A DNA stretch of 64,000 nucleotides from Eragrostis nindensis (taxonomy: Eukaryota; Streptophyta; Magnoliopsida; Poales; Poaceae): the NCBI GenBank assembly GCA_012490785.1, contig JAAXCT010000634.1:1-64000 (forward strand), in the 5' to 3' direction. Under the pieces are notes generated by a model, which did no database searches, had not been told where the DNA came from, and worked only from the letters and a program-made list of their open reading frames with translations. The position numbers and the translations under genes were made by a program. Positions 10,975 through 20,378 of this stretch are shown in pieces (position 1 is the stretch's first letter; the number at the start of each line of letters is the position of its first letter).

Positions 10975-11185
10975 AGGATTCCATCAAAACCAGCTATTTT
11001 GATGTATGCACGGTACAACTACCACAGCAATCACTATAAAATGAAGTCTTCAAATTTAATTAGAAAGCTTTTACATACTGCTTCTCAATACACTTTGTCT
11101 TCCTTGCACGTATACATGTATGCTCAACTTCCACGCAAGAACCTCAAAAGTCCCTTTATTTTGTGGATGGTTGACTTCTTCTGAT
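10975..11185 (-). pseudogene. A': 3'-end remnant of an NB-ARC-like copy
   Basis: This matches the last codons and 3' flank of gene A (4490-4690): the shared AAACCAGCTATTTTGATG flank is followed on the minus strand by coding sequence for NKGTFEVLAWK. The next codons (PPYNNYM in A) are deleted. Nothing recognisable of the NB domain remains upstream of it. Together with X2 and the 8772-9355 block this proves that the duplicated unit once included a whole second A gene. Confidence 0.7.
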
Positions 11186-11189
11186 CGAT

Positions 11190-12465
11190 TAACGGTATTT
11201 GTCAATGTAATGGATGCATTGAGTATTGTGTCCTTGTGCATGATGCTATTGTAAATAATTAGCAAAGGACATGCTAAAATTTTCAACATTTTTTTTTCAC
11301 TTTTTCCTTTTCGCTGCGATTATTTTCTCGACGAAAACCATGGTTTCTCCATGGTTTTCCCGCCATTTTTGCAAAAACCGCATGGATTCGATTTCAATTC
11401 AAATTCGACATTCATGCGCTTTTCTCCGCGGTTTTTGCAAAAACCGTGAAACTGTGCCCTCGCAGTTTTGTTGGTGCCTCCCATGATAATTGAAACCTTA
11501 GACCTGACTGATCTATTGATAAAGTAAGAAAAGACCTTTTGATATTTGATACACTTGATTGGACTTCAGTTGAGCCTTGAGAGCACTTGTACGCAGTAAC
11601 AAATGAATGAAACTGTAACATCCAAAAGACCATGAGACAAACCCTTTTCTTTCCAATGGAATTGTGATCTCAACTGAGTGTCCTTCAAGACTACTTCTGA
11701 ATCTAAGTAATTACTAAAGCCTCACTAGGCATTCCTCGGAATCTATGCATCAAGGTATTTCCCTTAACCATTGCAACAAGAAAAATGCTTACTAATTATC
11801 CAAGTAGCATTTGGGAATGGCGATGGAAACAATTGGATTGGACCGAAGAGCAACCACTCGATTACCGTTTGTTGTTCAGGTTAAGTCGTTGCTGTAGACA
11901 TCAAACAAGTTGCCTTTGTGAAATTTGCAAGAATATTGCTAGAGACTCCTAAAAAACAAAAATGGAGCAGGACGAATCAGAGTTGCATAACGAAAAGAAA
12001 GAAATAGCCAAATATAGAACCTTCTTGGCCGACGGTCACGGATATGGATTCCCACATGCTGTGGCCAACGGCAGGCTGGCAGCAGTATAGGCAGACCCAC
12101 AGCCAGCCAACGGCTGCCTCAAACATGGCTTGTTGATGATTAGCGAGCTACCTCCGCGGCGGCATACTTTTGAGGCACGGCACGTGCATGAAGGCGCGCG
12201 GCGGCGGCGGCGGTGAAGAACCTATAGGCCCCCCGGGAAGATTCCGGCTTTGCGAGAGTGGGCCTCCCCATTCTCCTCTGTGTAGTTATGTCCTCGGGCA
12301 CAACAGTCTTCACGGTCCAATTAAGTCAAACAGGAATTTCAAACACCATAGCCGTTTGGATCGTGGCCTGAATTGTGCTAAAGCTTAAAATTGGTACCAA
12401 CACAATTGAAGAAAAAAATAGCATATATTCATATAGTGAATTAAGAATTAAGAATATGTCAAAAT
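11190..12465. other. Intergenic; no gene seen
   Basis: AT-rich sequence with a self-complementary GGTTTTTGCAAAAACC near 11430 and a related GCCATTTTTGCAAAAACCG at 11361. A short GC patch (GCGGCGGCGGCGGTG) lies near 12195. No coding sequence is supported. The last 100 bases are the 3' flank of gene B. Confidence 0.4.
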
Positions 12466-12469
12466 AAAA

Positions 12470-13879
12470 TCAACTAGTTTCCGTCCTCTTGTTGGATTTC
12501 TCAATCGTACAACTCAGGATATAAGACTTGTATGGAGGTATCTGTGACTTCCATGCAAGAAAATCAAACTCTCCTTCATTATATATTCTTTTGCGTGAAA
12601 GATCTGTTGCAGTTATCACGGGAACATTTTTCTCATCGGGACAATCACGGTGTTTATCCAAAATAGCAAACATCTCATCATTGATCTGATAAGTCATAGG
12701 TTTACCTTTATTGATAGGATCATATGGGTTCACGCCAAACAGGGAGATATTTCTTTGTATATGTTTGTTTAAACTTGCTAGGTACATCCACCAGGATTGA
12801 GAATCAAAATTGCTTTGCAGAATGCGTGAAGTGATATATGCACTTATGAATGATCCCATCATCCCTCTGGCTATCTCCATAGCTATTGATTCTAATTTTG
12901 GGTGATCGCTAGAATATGCGCTTCCGAATGTAAGAACCTTGAAGAAATACCAATATGCCTCAGGCGGTAGAAAATTTAGTGTAAGAGCTTGTGTAGTACC
13001 AAACTTTTTGACATGGTTCGATCTACTTGTGATTATAATTCTGCTACCTCGTCCAAGGTAGATACCATATGATGAGTATAAAGTCTTCCATGCCACCTCA
13101 TCAACATCCCCTGAGAGTTCGATAACAACTAGTATTCTCTTATAATCTCCCATAGTGACACCCAAATCTTTCATGGTGCAAAGGTTATCATTGTTAATAC
13201 TATCTCCAGTAAATATCATGACATGGGAAAAGTAGTTGCGTACTCTCGGGTCATTGCAAACATGTGCAACTATGGTGCTCTTTCCAACCCATATGGGACC
13301 AACAATTGGTAGAACACCCACACTTTCTCTTACTGGATGCTCTTTTTGCACCAAGAAATCCATGATCCTCTCCATTTCCATTTGACGACCAAACATGAAC
13401 TTGCCAATAAACAAAGGCATATTATAAGGTTGTTTATATAGTGTAGGATAATTTTTCAGAAACATAGCGAGCCCATTCATATCCTCTATGATGTTATTCA
13501 AATTGTCTATCACTTGTTGCAGATCTTCATCCCTATGAGTATCAATACTGGTGAAAAAGATACGCTTGGCAGGATTGAATTTGGATAATGCAAACGAGTG
13601 ACTTACATCATGACCTTTCACATCAATACCATGGCTCCTCATACTATCCATGATGAAGTATCCATGGTACATTTCTTTCCTCAGTAAATTCAGTTGATAT
13701 ACAATAGCTTGGTTTGTGATGGTTCGTCCCTCTGCCTCATTGATGATGATACTAACGCGCAGCAATAACCGTTCCAGATTGTCTAGCTTCTTGTCCTTCA
13801 TGGTTGGTGTTGTCATCTGAGAGTACTTGTCAACCAAGGAAGCTATCTCACCCATAATGGCTTTGAAGAATATTGCCAT
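12470..13879 (-). CDS. B: intact truncated NB-ARC (resistance-gene-like) protein, 469 aa
   Basis: One open frame from ATG (13879) to TAG. Residues 1-75 form an Rx-N-like helical segment (LDNLERLLLRVSIIINEAEG; LNLLRKEMYHGYF occupies the place of the EDVID region). A linker (HDVSHSFALSKFNPAKR, 90-106) precedes FGRQMEMERIMDFL and the P-loop GPIWVGKST at 194-202. The kinase-2-like strand ILVVIELSGDVDEVAW (249-264) lacks the usual DD. RNBS-B-like GSRIIITSRS is at 278-287 and FLPPEAYWYFFKVLTFGSA at 303-321. GLPL is replaced by MMGSFISAY (340-348). There is no MHD and no LRR; the C-terminus carries EGEFDFLAWKSQIPPY (436-450). Canonical NLRs are about 900 aa or longer, so this is a short derivative, possibly a helper, decoy or inactive relative. 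Cytosolic location is expected, as no signal peptide or membrane segment is seen. Closest copy is C. Confidence 0.8.
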   Translation of the reverse strand: MAIFFKAIMGEIASLVDKYSQMTTPTMKDKKLDNLERLLLRVSIIINEAEGRTITNQAIVYQLNLLRKEMYHGYFIMDSMRSHGIDVKGHDVSHSFALSKFNPAKRIFFTSIDTHRDEDLQQVIDNLNNIIEDMNGLAMFLKNYPTLYKQPYNMPLFIGKFMFGRQMEMERIMDFLVQKEHPVRESVGVLPIVGPIWVGKSTIVAHVCNDPRVRNYFSHVMIFTGDSINNDNLCTMKDLGVTMGDYKRILVVIELSGDVDEVAWKTLYSSYGIYLGRGSRIIITSRSNHVKKFGTTQALTLNFLPPEAYWYFFKVLTFGSAYSSDHPKLESIAMEIARGMMGSFISAYITSRILQSNFDSQSWWMYLASLNKHIQRNISLFGVNPYDPINKGKPMTYQINDEMFAILDKHRDCPDEKNVPVITATDLSRKRIYNEGEFDFLAWKSQIPPYKSYILSCTIEKSNKRTETS

Positions 13880-14000
13880 TGGGAAATCAAACTAACCTTA
13901 CAAGATTTGGCTATTAATCACTAGGAGGTCACAGTGGAACTTTCAGAGGTGTTAATGTCGTGGAAAGATGTGGAGTAGCTGGTTCAACATTAAACCTATT

Positions 14001-14008
14001 CTTATATA
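14001..14008 (-). promoter_or_regulatory. Candidate TATA box of gene B
   Basis: On the minus strand the sequence is TATATAAG, about 125 bases upstream of the B start codon. The same site in pseudogene C (near 34004-34012) has lost bases and reads TGTATAATAGG, so the element is kept in the intact copy and decayed in the broken one. Confidence 0.45.
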
Positions 14009-14009
14009 G

Positions 14010-15600
14010 TTGCCAGGCATTATGCAGACTGTGCAAGCGAGGACACATTTACATGATGACAGAGAATGAACTTCAAGTTGCACATAACAAATTATTTTCC
14101 TATGGATTTGAAACCATATTCCTAGTATTTGACACCACCTCTTAGGATTTACCGTTTATGTGGAGTAACCTTTTAGAAGGAACAACCAGGCATTACCAAC
14201 ATACACAAAGAAATGCACAATAAAGACAAGCATTGAGCATTGTAGTTGCATTTGGGAAATTGCTTAGAAGGAACGCTGAAGATGCTGGCTCCACAACCTA
14301 CATCAGGGAAGATTTATTGTATCTCCTGACTCAAGAATATGCTTAATTCTGTCAGCATACGACAGCAGAGAAAAACAAGTATTATTTTGTCACATGATTC
14401 ACAGTCACTACTAAAGAGCAGGATAATAATTACACTGTAAATTTTAAGCAGATTGAGCTGAGAAATATTAGCAATCAAAACTATATAAATATAAGAGTGA
14501 GTTTGGTGGAACCAAAAGATCTCAGCCATCCAATCCTTTTCTATAGAGGAACCGAATTTCACAAGACAAGATCAGATTCTTCAGTAATTCGGAGGACCTC
14601 CCTCCCGACACTAACGCGTGTGCAGTTTTTCATTATCTTCTCTCATGACACTGCAGTCATCAGCGCTAACATTTGGAATGAAAAAAAAATTGTGAATGCT
14701 ATCACCGTTCCTTTGCTATGGTTCGATGCACAATCTGGGTAATTTTAATAGGATGTGAGTGCATATCAAATGTTACGAGTGCGGTTTAGGTGTTACCGTG
14801 TTATCAAACACGGTACCACATTTAAATGTGCATCTAAAATTCCAACAAAAATATTCAAAAATTGAGATGCAACCGATACTTAAGGAGAAACAGAAAAGTG
14901 AAATTATCATGTGAACAGTAGCGGTTGCGGGTCTGCAATGAACGGTTATAATCTGCACTATTCACAGGTTGATTTATCTTTTTTGTTTCTCTTTGCACAA
15001 ATTTCAGTTGCACCCCAAATTTTGCATGATAGTAGATAGTTGAATGCTATATCTATTCATATTTTTTTGATATTTATATGCACTTATGAAAGCGTTATTA
15101 AAATTGACAACACGGTAACATCAAAAGGTCCTGTAACACTGGATACATTCTCGAACAGATGTATGAACTTAGCCTTAATTTGCGCGCGGCCTCCCAGGAG
15201 TGCGTAAGAATACAACGTGTAGCTGGAGGACAAAACTACGGTGATGTGACATGGTGCCAAGAACTAGGAAGACCTGGAGCTTCCGTCCAACTGTCCAAGA
15301 CTCGGTTGCTGGTCCGTCACTCACCTATGGAGACAAAGAACTATCGAGGGATGACAACTGTCCGGTTCGGGTCACGTGGAACAAAAATAAAATAATTTTC
15401 TGTGTGCCATTGCAAATGTCCCCAACCCCTTATTGGCAACTAATCCGTGGTACATGTGGGTCCCGCCTATTATTTTTCCTCAAAAAAGCTGGCAGTCCGC
15501 TTCTGGATATCATCATCCTGTTGTGTTGGTGTATCTGGATGACAAAAAATGATAGGATATTCAACCAAGTGGATCCAAAAGTGGACAACTGCATGGCTTT
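14010..15600. other. Upstream flank of gene B; no gene, shared blocks with other copies
   Basis: The segment 14110-14200 (TTTGACACC...GGAACAAC) recurs at 34895-34965 upstream of C. The segment 14580-14660 (GACCTCCCTCC...) resembles 6400-6500 upstream of A, and 15155-15350 matches 6700-6890. These shared blocks show that promoters and distal flanks were duplicated with the genes. I see no coding sequence. Confidence 0.5.
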
Positions 15601-15946
15601 GTTTAGACTGACTCCAACAAGACCATGCAATTTTGAGAGCCAAATGGAGGTTTGGATGACGTGTACAGTAATTTGCCTTTCTTTCCCGGGACACCATCTC
15701 CAACAGCCCAAGTGCATCTCCATCTCCATGGTGCCCGCCACGCTAGGCAGGGCGACGCCGCTCGCCGCGCCGCCTCCCTGCGACGTTCGCCGTTGCGCTC
15801 CTCCACGCGACGCCGCCCGCGGCGCGCCCGCCTCCGCGCGAGCTCGCCCTGCCGCTCGCCGCGCGTGCCGGCCGCACCCGCCTCCCTGCGACGCTCGCCG
15901 CCGCACTCCTTCACGCGAGCTCGCGACGCGCGCTGGCCGCGCCCGT

Positions 15947-16294
15947 CTACCCGCGACGCGCCGCCGCCCGTGATGCTCTCACCTCCCCGCCACGCGCCCC
16001 CTCTGCCCGAGCTCCCGGAGGTACGACTGCTGCTCCTGCCGCCGGCACGTGCCAAGGTCGACCGCCGCCGCCGGCGACGATTACGGAGGCGACGAGGCGC
16101 GCGACCTCGTTCCGGCGGATGCGCTCGACGCGACGCACCTGCGCCGCGCTGAGCAGCTTGTGCACGCACACCTTGCATACCTGGCGCCAGTACTTGCCGT
16201 GGGGCGCGAAGATGATGCTCGCGCCGCCGCGGCCGACCTCGTCCTGCGTGGCGACGCGGGGGCGGCTCGCGAACGACGCAAGCACAAGCAGCAA
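15947..16294 (-). pseudogene. Captured cytochrome P450 (CYP71-like) fragment
   Basis: The minus-strand frame encodes FASRPRVATQDEVGRGG, then IIFAPHGKYWRQVCKVCV and LLSAAQVRRVERIRRNEVARL. This matches the B-B' to helix C-D region of plant CYP71-clan P450s: the FASRP motif and YWRQ...K, where helix C normally reads WRxxRK (here WRQVCK). The upstream N-terminal anchor, the I-helix, ExxR and haem-binding cysteine regions are all missing. The frame becomes low-complexity after about residue 75. It is enclosed by the TTA-flanked element ends, so it is best read as a transduplicated gene piece and not a resident gene. Confidence 0.7.
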
Positions 16295-16873
16295 GCATCA
16301 GTGACACTAGCGGCCAGCAAGCCTGCAGTCGCCCGGATCGAGCCATTGTTTCCGGCGATGGTGAACTGAGCCGCCGCCACTTCGTTGTCGATTGCTCGCC
16401 GCCCGGTGAGCCCCATCTCGATTCCTCTCACTTGAAGCTTCCCAACACTCTCGCAAACCTCCCTGACCCCTTCTTCTCCCATCTCCGCAGCCGAGGTCGC
16501 CGGAAAAGGAGTTTCCCCCGCCGCCGTCCGCCGGCTGCGCCCCATCCGCTTGACCTTCCCGCTCGACCCGCCCCGAGCTCCACGGCCACTCATTCTTCCC
16601 CGCTTGACCTGCGCGCCGTCGCGCGCCCTGCCCGCCGCTCGACTCGCCCTGAGCTGCACGGCCACTCGCCGCACCCCGCGCGCCGCCGCCCTCCGCGCCG
16701 AGGTCGAGCTCCGCCCCGCGTCACAGTGCAACTCCGACATGCATCTCCGCGCCCGCGCGCCGCGCCACCCGCGCCACCTCCGCCGCGCCACCAGTGGCGC
16801 CGTCGCCGAGCGTGCCCCGTGCCTCCTCTCTCCTCCACGCGTCACTGCGCCGACGCTCGCCTGGATGCATTGT

Positions 16874-16913
16874 GAGGAGAGAGGGAAGCTAAATTTAGCT
16901 TCCCTCTCTCCTC
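16874..16913. repeat. Perfect 40-bp palindrome
   Basis: The 20 bases from GAGGAGAGAGGG to GCTAAA are followed at once by their exact reverse complement, with no spacer. It lies inside the Pack element near its right end and can form a 20-bp hairpin. Confidence 0.95.
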
Positions 16914-17270
16914 AAAGGCAAAAATGCCTTCCCTTTTGCCTATGCTGTTGGAGAGAGTTGGATGAGCTACAGTGTCGCGTGGAGAGCCAAAAATGGCTTT
17001 GGCTTGTGCTGTTGAAGTCAGCCTTAGAGCGCTCAAAATGGTTATCAATCGAGCGAAACCAAGTCACATTCAGCTTTAAAAAGAATGGAATCAATCATCA
17101 GCCCAGATTTGAGTTTCTTTCTGTTTCCTTTCCTTTCTTTTTTTCTTTTCCTTTTTTTGAACAATTTTCCTTTTGGCTTAATAGGCATGCAAGTTATATA
17201 CTATGTCTTTTACTATATTTAATAAGTTCATGTAATGGGGAGCTCCTCCAATTTGCTTTAAACAATTGTA

Positions 17271-17479
17271 CTCCCTACGTTTTTAAATTGTTGTCGCAGT
17301 TGACTTTTTGATTTACGTTTGACCATTCTAATTATTCATATTTTGTTTTGATTTGTTTTCTAGCTAAATAAATTAAAATATAACTTATAATTGTGCATAT
17401 TTGAGCTATTATTTTGAATAAGATGAACAAAAACGTAACTAAAAAAGTAACGGCAAAAATAATTTAAAAACAGAGGGAG
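17271..17479. mobile_element. Stowaway-type MITE
   Basis: Starts CTCCCTACGTTTTTAAATTG and ends with TTTAAAAACAGAGGGAG; TA flanks at 17269-17270 and 17480-17481. Length 209 bp. It differs in sequence from the other two Stowaway elements of the window. Confidence 0.9.
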
Positions 17480-17481
17480 TA

Positions 17482-18940
17482 TCATATATTAAGAAAATAA
17501 CTATTATATGTGCTCTATTTTTGTCCTCTATGCGCGATCATGGAATTTTTTTTAAAAAAAGCACAAGAAGACGACAAAAATAGAGCACACATATTGTTTG
17601 GCCCTTTTTCTTCCTCTTTATTGCTAAATGTTGGCTTTGTATCTGCCAACCGAAATTAGGTTTTGACTTAAAATTTTATATTCATGTTGCCACCATCTCT
17701 TCTATATTTGTGAAATTTTGGAAATATTGTGATATTTATAAGCATGATTTTTAAGTATATTCTTAATTCCATCGAGAGGAGGGTTTGCACTAATAGTACC
17801 ATAAAACTTGCATTTTGATGAACAAAAAAATTCCGGGCGAGACTCAGGATGGTATGTTGCGTTCACAACATGACTAGCTTATCATGCCAGAGGAGACCAT
17901 GCCACCACTCCGGTCCATGCCACATGTTTCTTGGCTTTGATCTTGTAGAACCCTCCACAAGCTTTTCATAAAGTCCAGGATCATCAAACAAAAGTCCAGA
18001 ATTAACATAATATAATTTGGTTTTCCAAGATGATAATTATAAACTACTAAGTAATGACCTAGATTTAAAGTATACAAACATTACTTTTGCGATCAATTGT
18101 ATACCTAAGTCAATTAACGTTTGAATTTGAGCCATACATGTAGTGGCGTACAGAGTAACAAATGGCAGTATTGACATGGATCACAAGGTTTATATAGACG
18201 CCTAGTGCGATATGATTATGGCATCGTCAGTTCGTGGTTTCACTGCACTATTACCAAGACTTAAATTTGCGTAAACGAGCTAGCTGGTCTTTATGGAGAT
18301 GAAACTCCTCTCTATTTTGATGAAATTATCCCTCCTCTCTCGTTATAAAATTACTTATGTGGCATAGAACTTAATGCTCATGAAACTCACTATGAATCTC
18401 ATTGAGACTGGCTTTATGTGTCATTCTCACTTCCCAGTGCAACTGTCTATCTCTCTCATTCTTCACTCTTTCTTATTTTCTGCGCACTTTCTACTTTTCA
18501 CATCTATCCTCGTCTGCATGGGCGCTCAAACCGACTGGCGAGAGCATGGCTAGCGCGCATGCGGTGGTGGCACTCAAAGGCTCCGACTTCGTCGCGCACC
18601 GGCCTTTTCTCTGTATCCATGCGTTTATGGTTTACATTCTGGGTATATAAGACATGCTCGTAACCATCTAACTAGAATTTGATGATGGTGTTTTAGAGCC
18701 ATTACAAGAAACAAAGCAGGTGTGGGCGTAGCTTCCAAAGTTACTTATTGCTGGGTTGCAAGCTGCTTTCAGCTCTAAAAAATACAGCACAAGACAAACA
18801 GAATCATTCTTCTGAAATATATATTTTTTGAACTGATTTTGATTACTGCTCAGTGAAACACCAAATTTTCGTAATTACTATCGGTGCTGATCACAATGTA
18901 GATTTACAACTTTTTAGTCGCAATCTGACTCATCTGATTT
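17482..18940. other. Intergenic; no gene, one duplicated block
   Basis: AT-rich sequence without a supported coding region. The block 18660-18785 matches 7190-7315. A stretch around 18330-18420 (CATGAAACTCACTATGAATCTC...GAGACTGGC) resembles DNA-element ends, but no complete element could be delimited. Confidence 0.4.
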
Positions 18941-19481
18941 TTGCATGGGCTCGACGCTTGGGACGAGCCGCAAACTGATGCTTTTAGGCTCTCGCCCAGG
19001 TTGGAGCTCGGGAAAAAAAAAAAAATACAAACACAGATTGAGGCTTCGGCCTGGCATGCATGAACCCACACCCGCTCATTGGAATTGTTTCTGCATTGAA
19101 AACCAGATTTTTGGTTTCAGAAAAGAATCAATTCCAGATCATAATCAATTTCTACATAATCTTTGTGGCTTGCGTTGCAGAATGTGTGTGCATGGCGAAA
19201 AATCAGATAAAACTCGTTCAAATTCGCCTCTGAATTATAGTTCCAGAGTTACCTTCCGACCTCTCTATATAACTATAAATATGACATACTACCATGGCAA
19301 CATATGATCATCAATTCATCATATGCAATTTAAAGTAGCTACTTGATGCCAAACTGTAATTCGATCGCATCCCAAACTGAGAGCCACCGCGCCCCTGTTG
19401 CGATGGACAATGGAGATGTCATCTGTGGAAGAAGTCAAGCGTACTGCTCTCGTCCTCCCCGCGGCAGTCTTGCCCTAGAGA

Positions 19482-20292
19482 CAGGCCCGTACATCAGGGT
19501 GTGCAATGTGAGCACCCGCACAGGGCCCCCAGAATCTTGGGGCCTCAAAATTTCTACTCCTTTACTGTGGCCCTGCTACACAAAACTGCAAAAGCAACTC
19601 ACAAAGGCCTATTGGCAATCTTTCCTACGATGAACAACAGAGCCGAACAAACAATAAATCAATCATGTTGCCGTTTCTTCATCTCCTGCTCCTTGCCGGT
19701 TGTGACAACACCTCATCTCCTCACTTCAGTCACGGCTAGTCCATGAACCAATTTTTCTACCTCATCCTGAGGGCTCCTGAAGTTAACTTTACTAACCCAC
19801 ACCATCATCAGATAAAGGTAGGATCACTAATGGATTTCCCCTTTCTTGCACAATTATTTTGTAGGAATGGAACAGTTTTGGTCTTTTGGTGTTTGCATAA
19901 CAGGGAGGAAGTTTTATTTATCATATATTCTAGAGTTAGAAAACAACTTCAGTTGTGAAAAGCATGTGTACATTGAAGAAAGGCTCAACAGATTGGCCAC
20001 GATATCACTTGAAAAAGATAGTTTGGGTAATATTAATTTTGAGAATATAATTAAATATTTTATCTACAAGAATGCCGGTCAAATGATGTTTTTTAAGAGA
20101 AGATAAGTTAGATATCGGTAATAAAGACCCGCACTTTATTTTCTTTGCACAAATGTCTAATATATCTCCTTGCTTTATAAGAAAACTATAGTTATATAAC
20201 AAGCTAAAATATTTTTAGTTATTTGTATCCTCAAATATGGGGCCTAATTCTACGTTTCGCACAGGGGTCTCAAAATCTCAGGTACGGCCTTG
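19482..20292. mobile_element. hAT element, non-autonomous, 811 bp
   Basis: Identical 8-bp flanks CCTAGAGA at 19474-19481 and 20293-20300. The ends are CAGGCCCGTAC on the left and, read inward, CAAGGCCGTACCTGAG on the right. An 8-bp TSD with CA...TG ends is the hAT signature. The interior encodes no recognisable transposase. Confidence 0.8.
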
Positions 20293-20378
20293 CCTAGAGA
20301 ATAGCCGAGGCTTCGCTTACAAGCGCCCAATATGATTCAAGCATGGATGGTGAGGAAGCACAAGACTGAGTTACTGAT

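Larger units (their letters stand above)
15606..17023. mobile_element. PIF/Harbinger-like Pack element carrying a P450 fragment
   Basis: TTA lies directly outside both ends (15603-15605 and 17024-17026). The ends are imperfect inverted repeats: GACTGACTCCAACA on the left against GGCTGACTTCAACA read inward from the right (12 of 14 match). A 3-bp TTA duplication is typical of PIF/Harbinger and Tourist elements. The 1418-bp interior is very GC-rich and contains part of a cytochrome P450 gene (15947-16294, minus). No transposase is present, so it would need a source of transposase in trans. Confidence 0.55.

Noticed and set aside
15603..16845. Minus frames of 247 and 254 codons
   Set aside because: They are other-frame shadows of the P450 fragment and GC-rich surroundings, made of Arg/Ala/Gly repeats.
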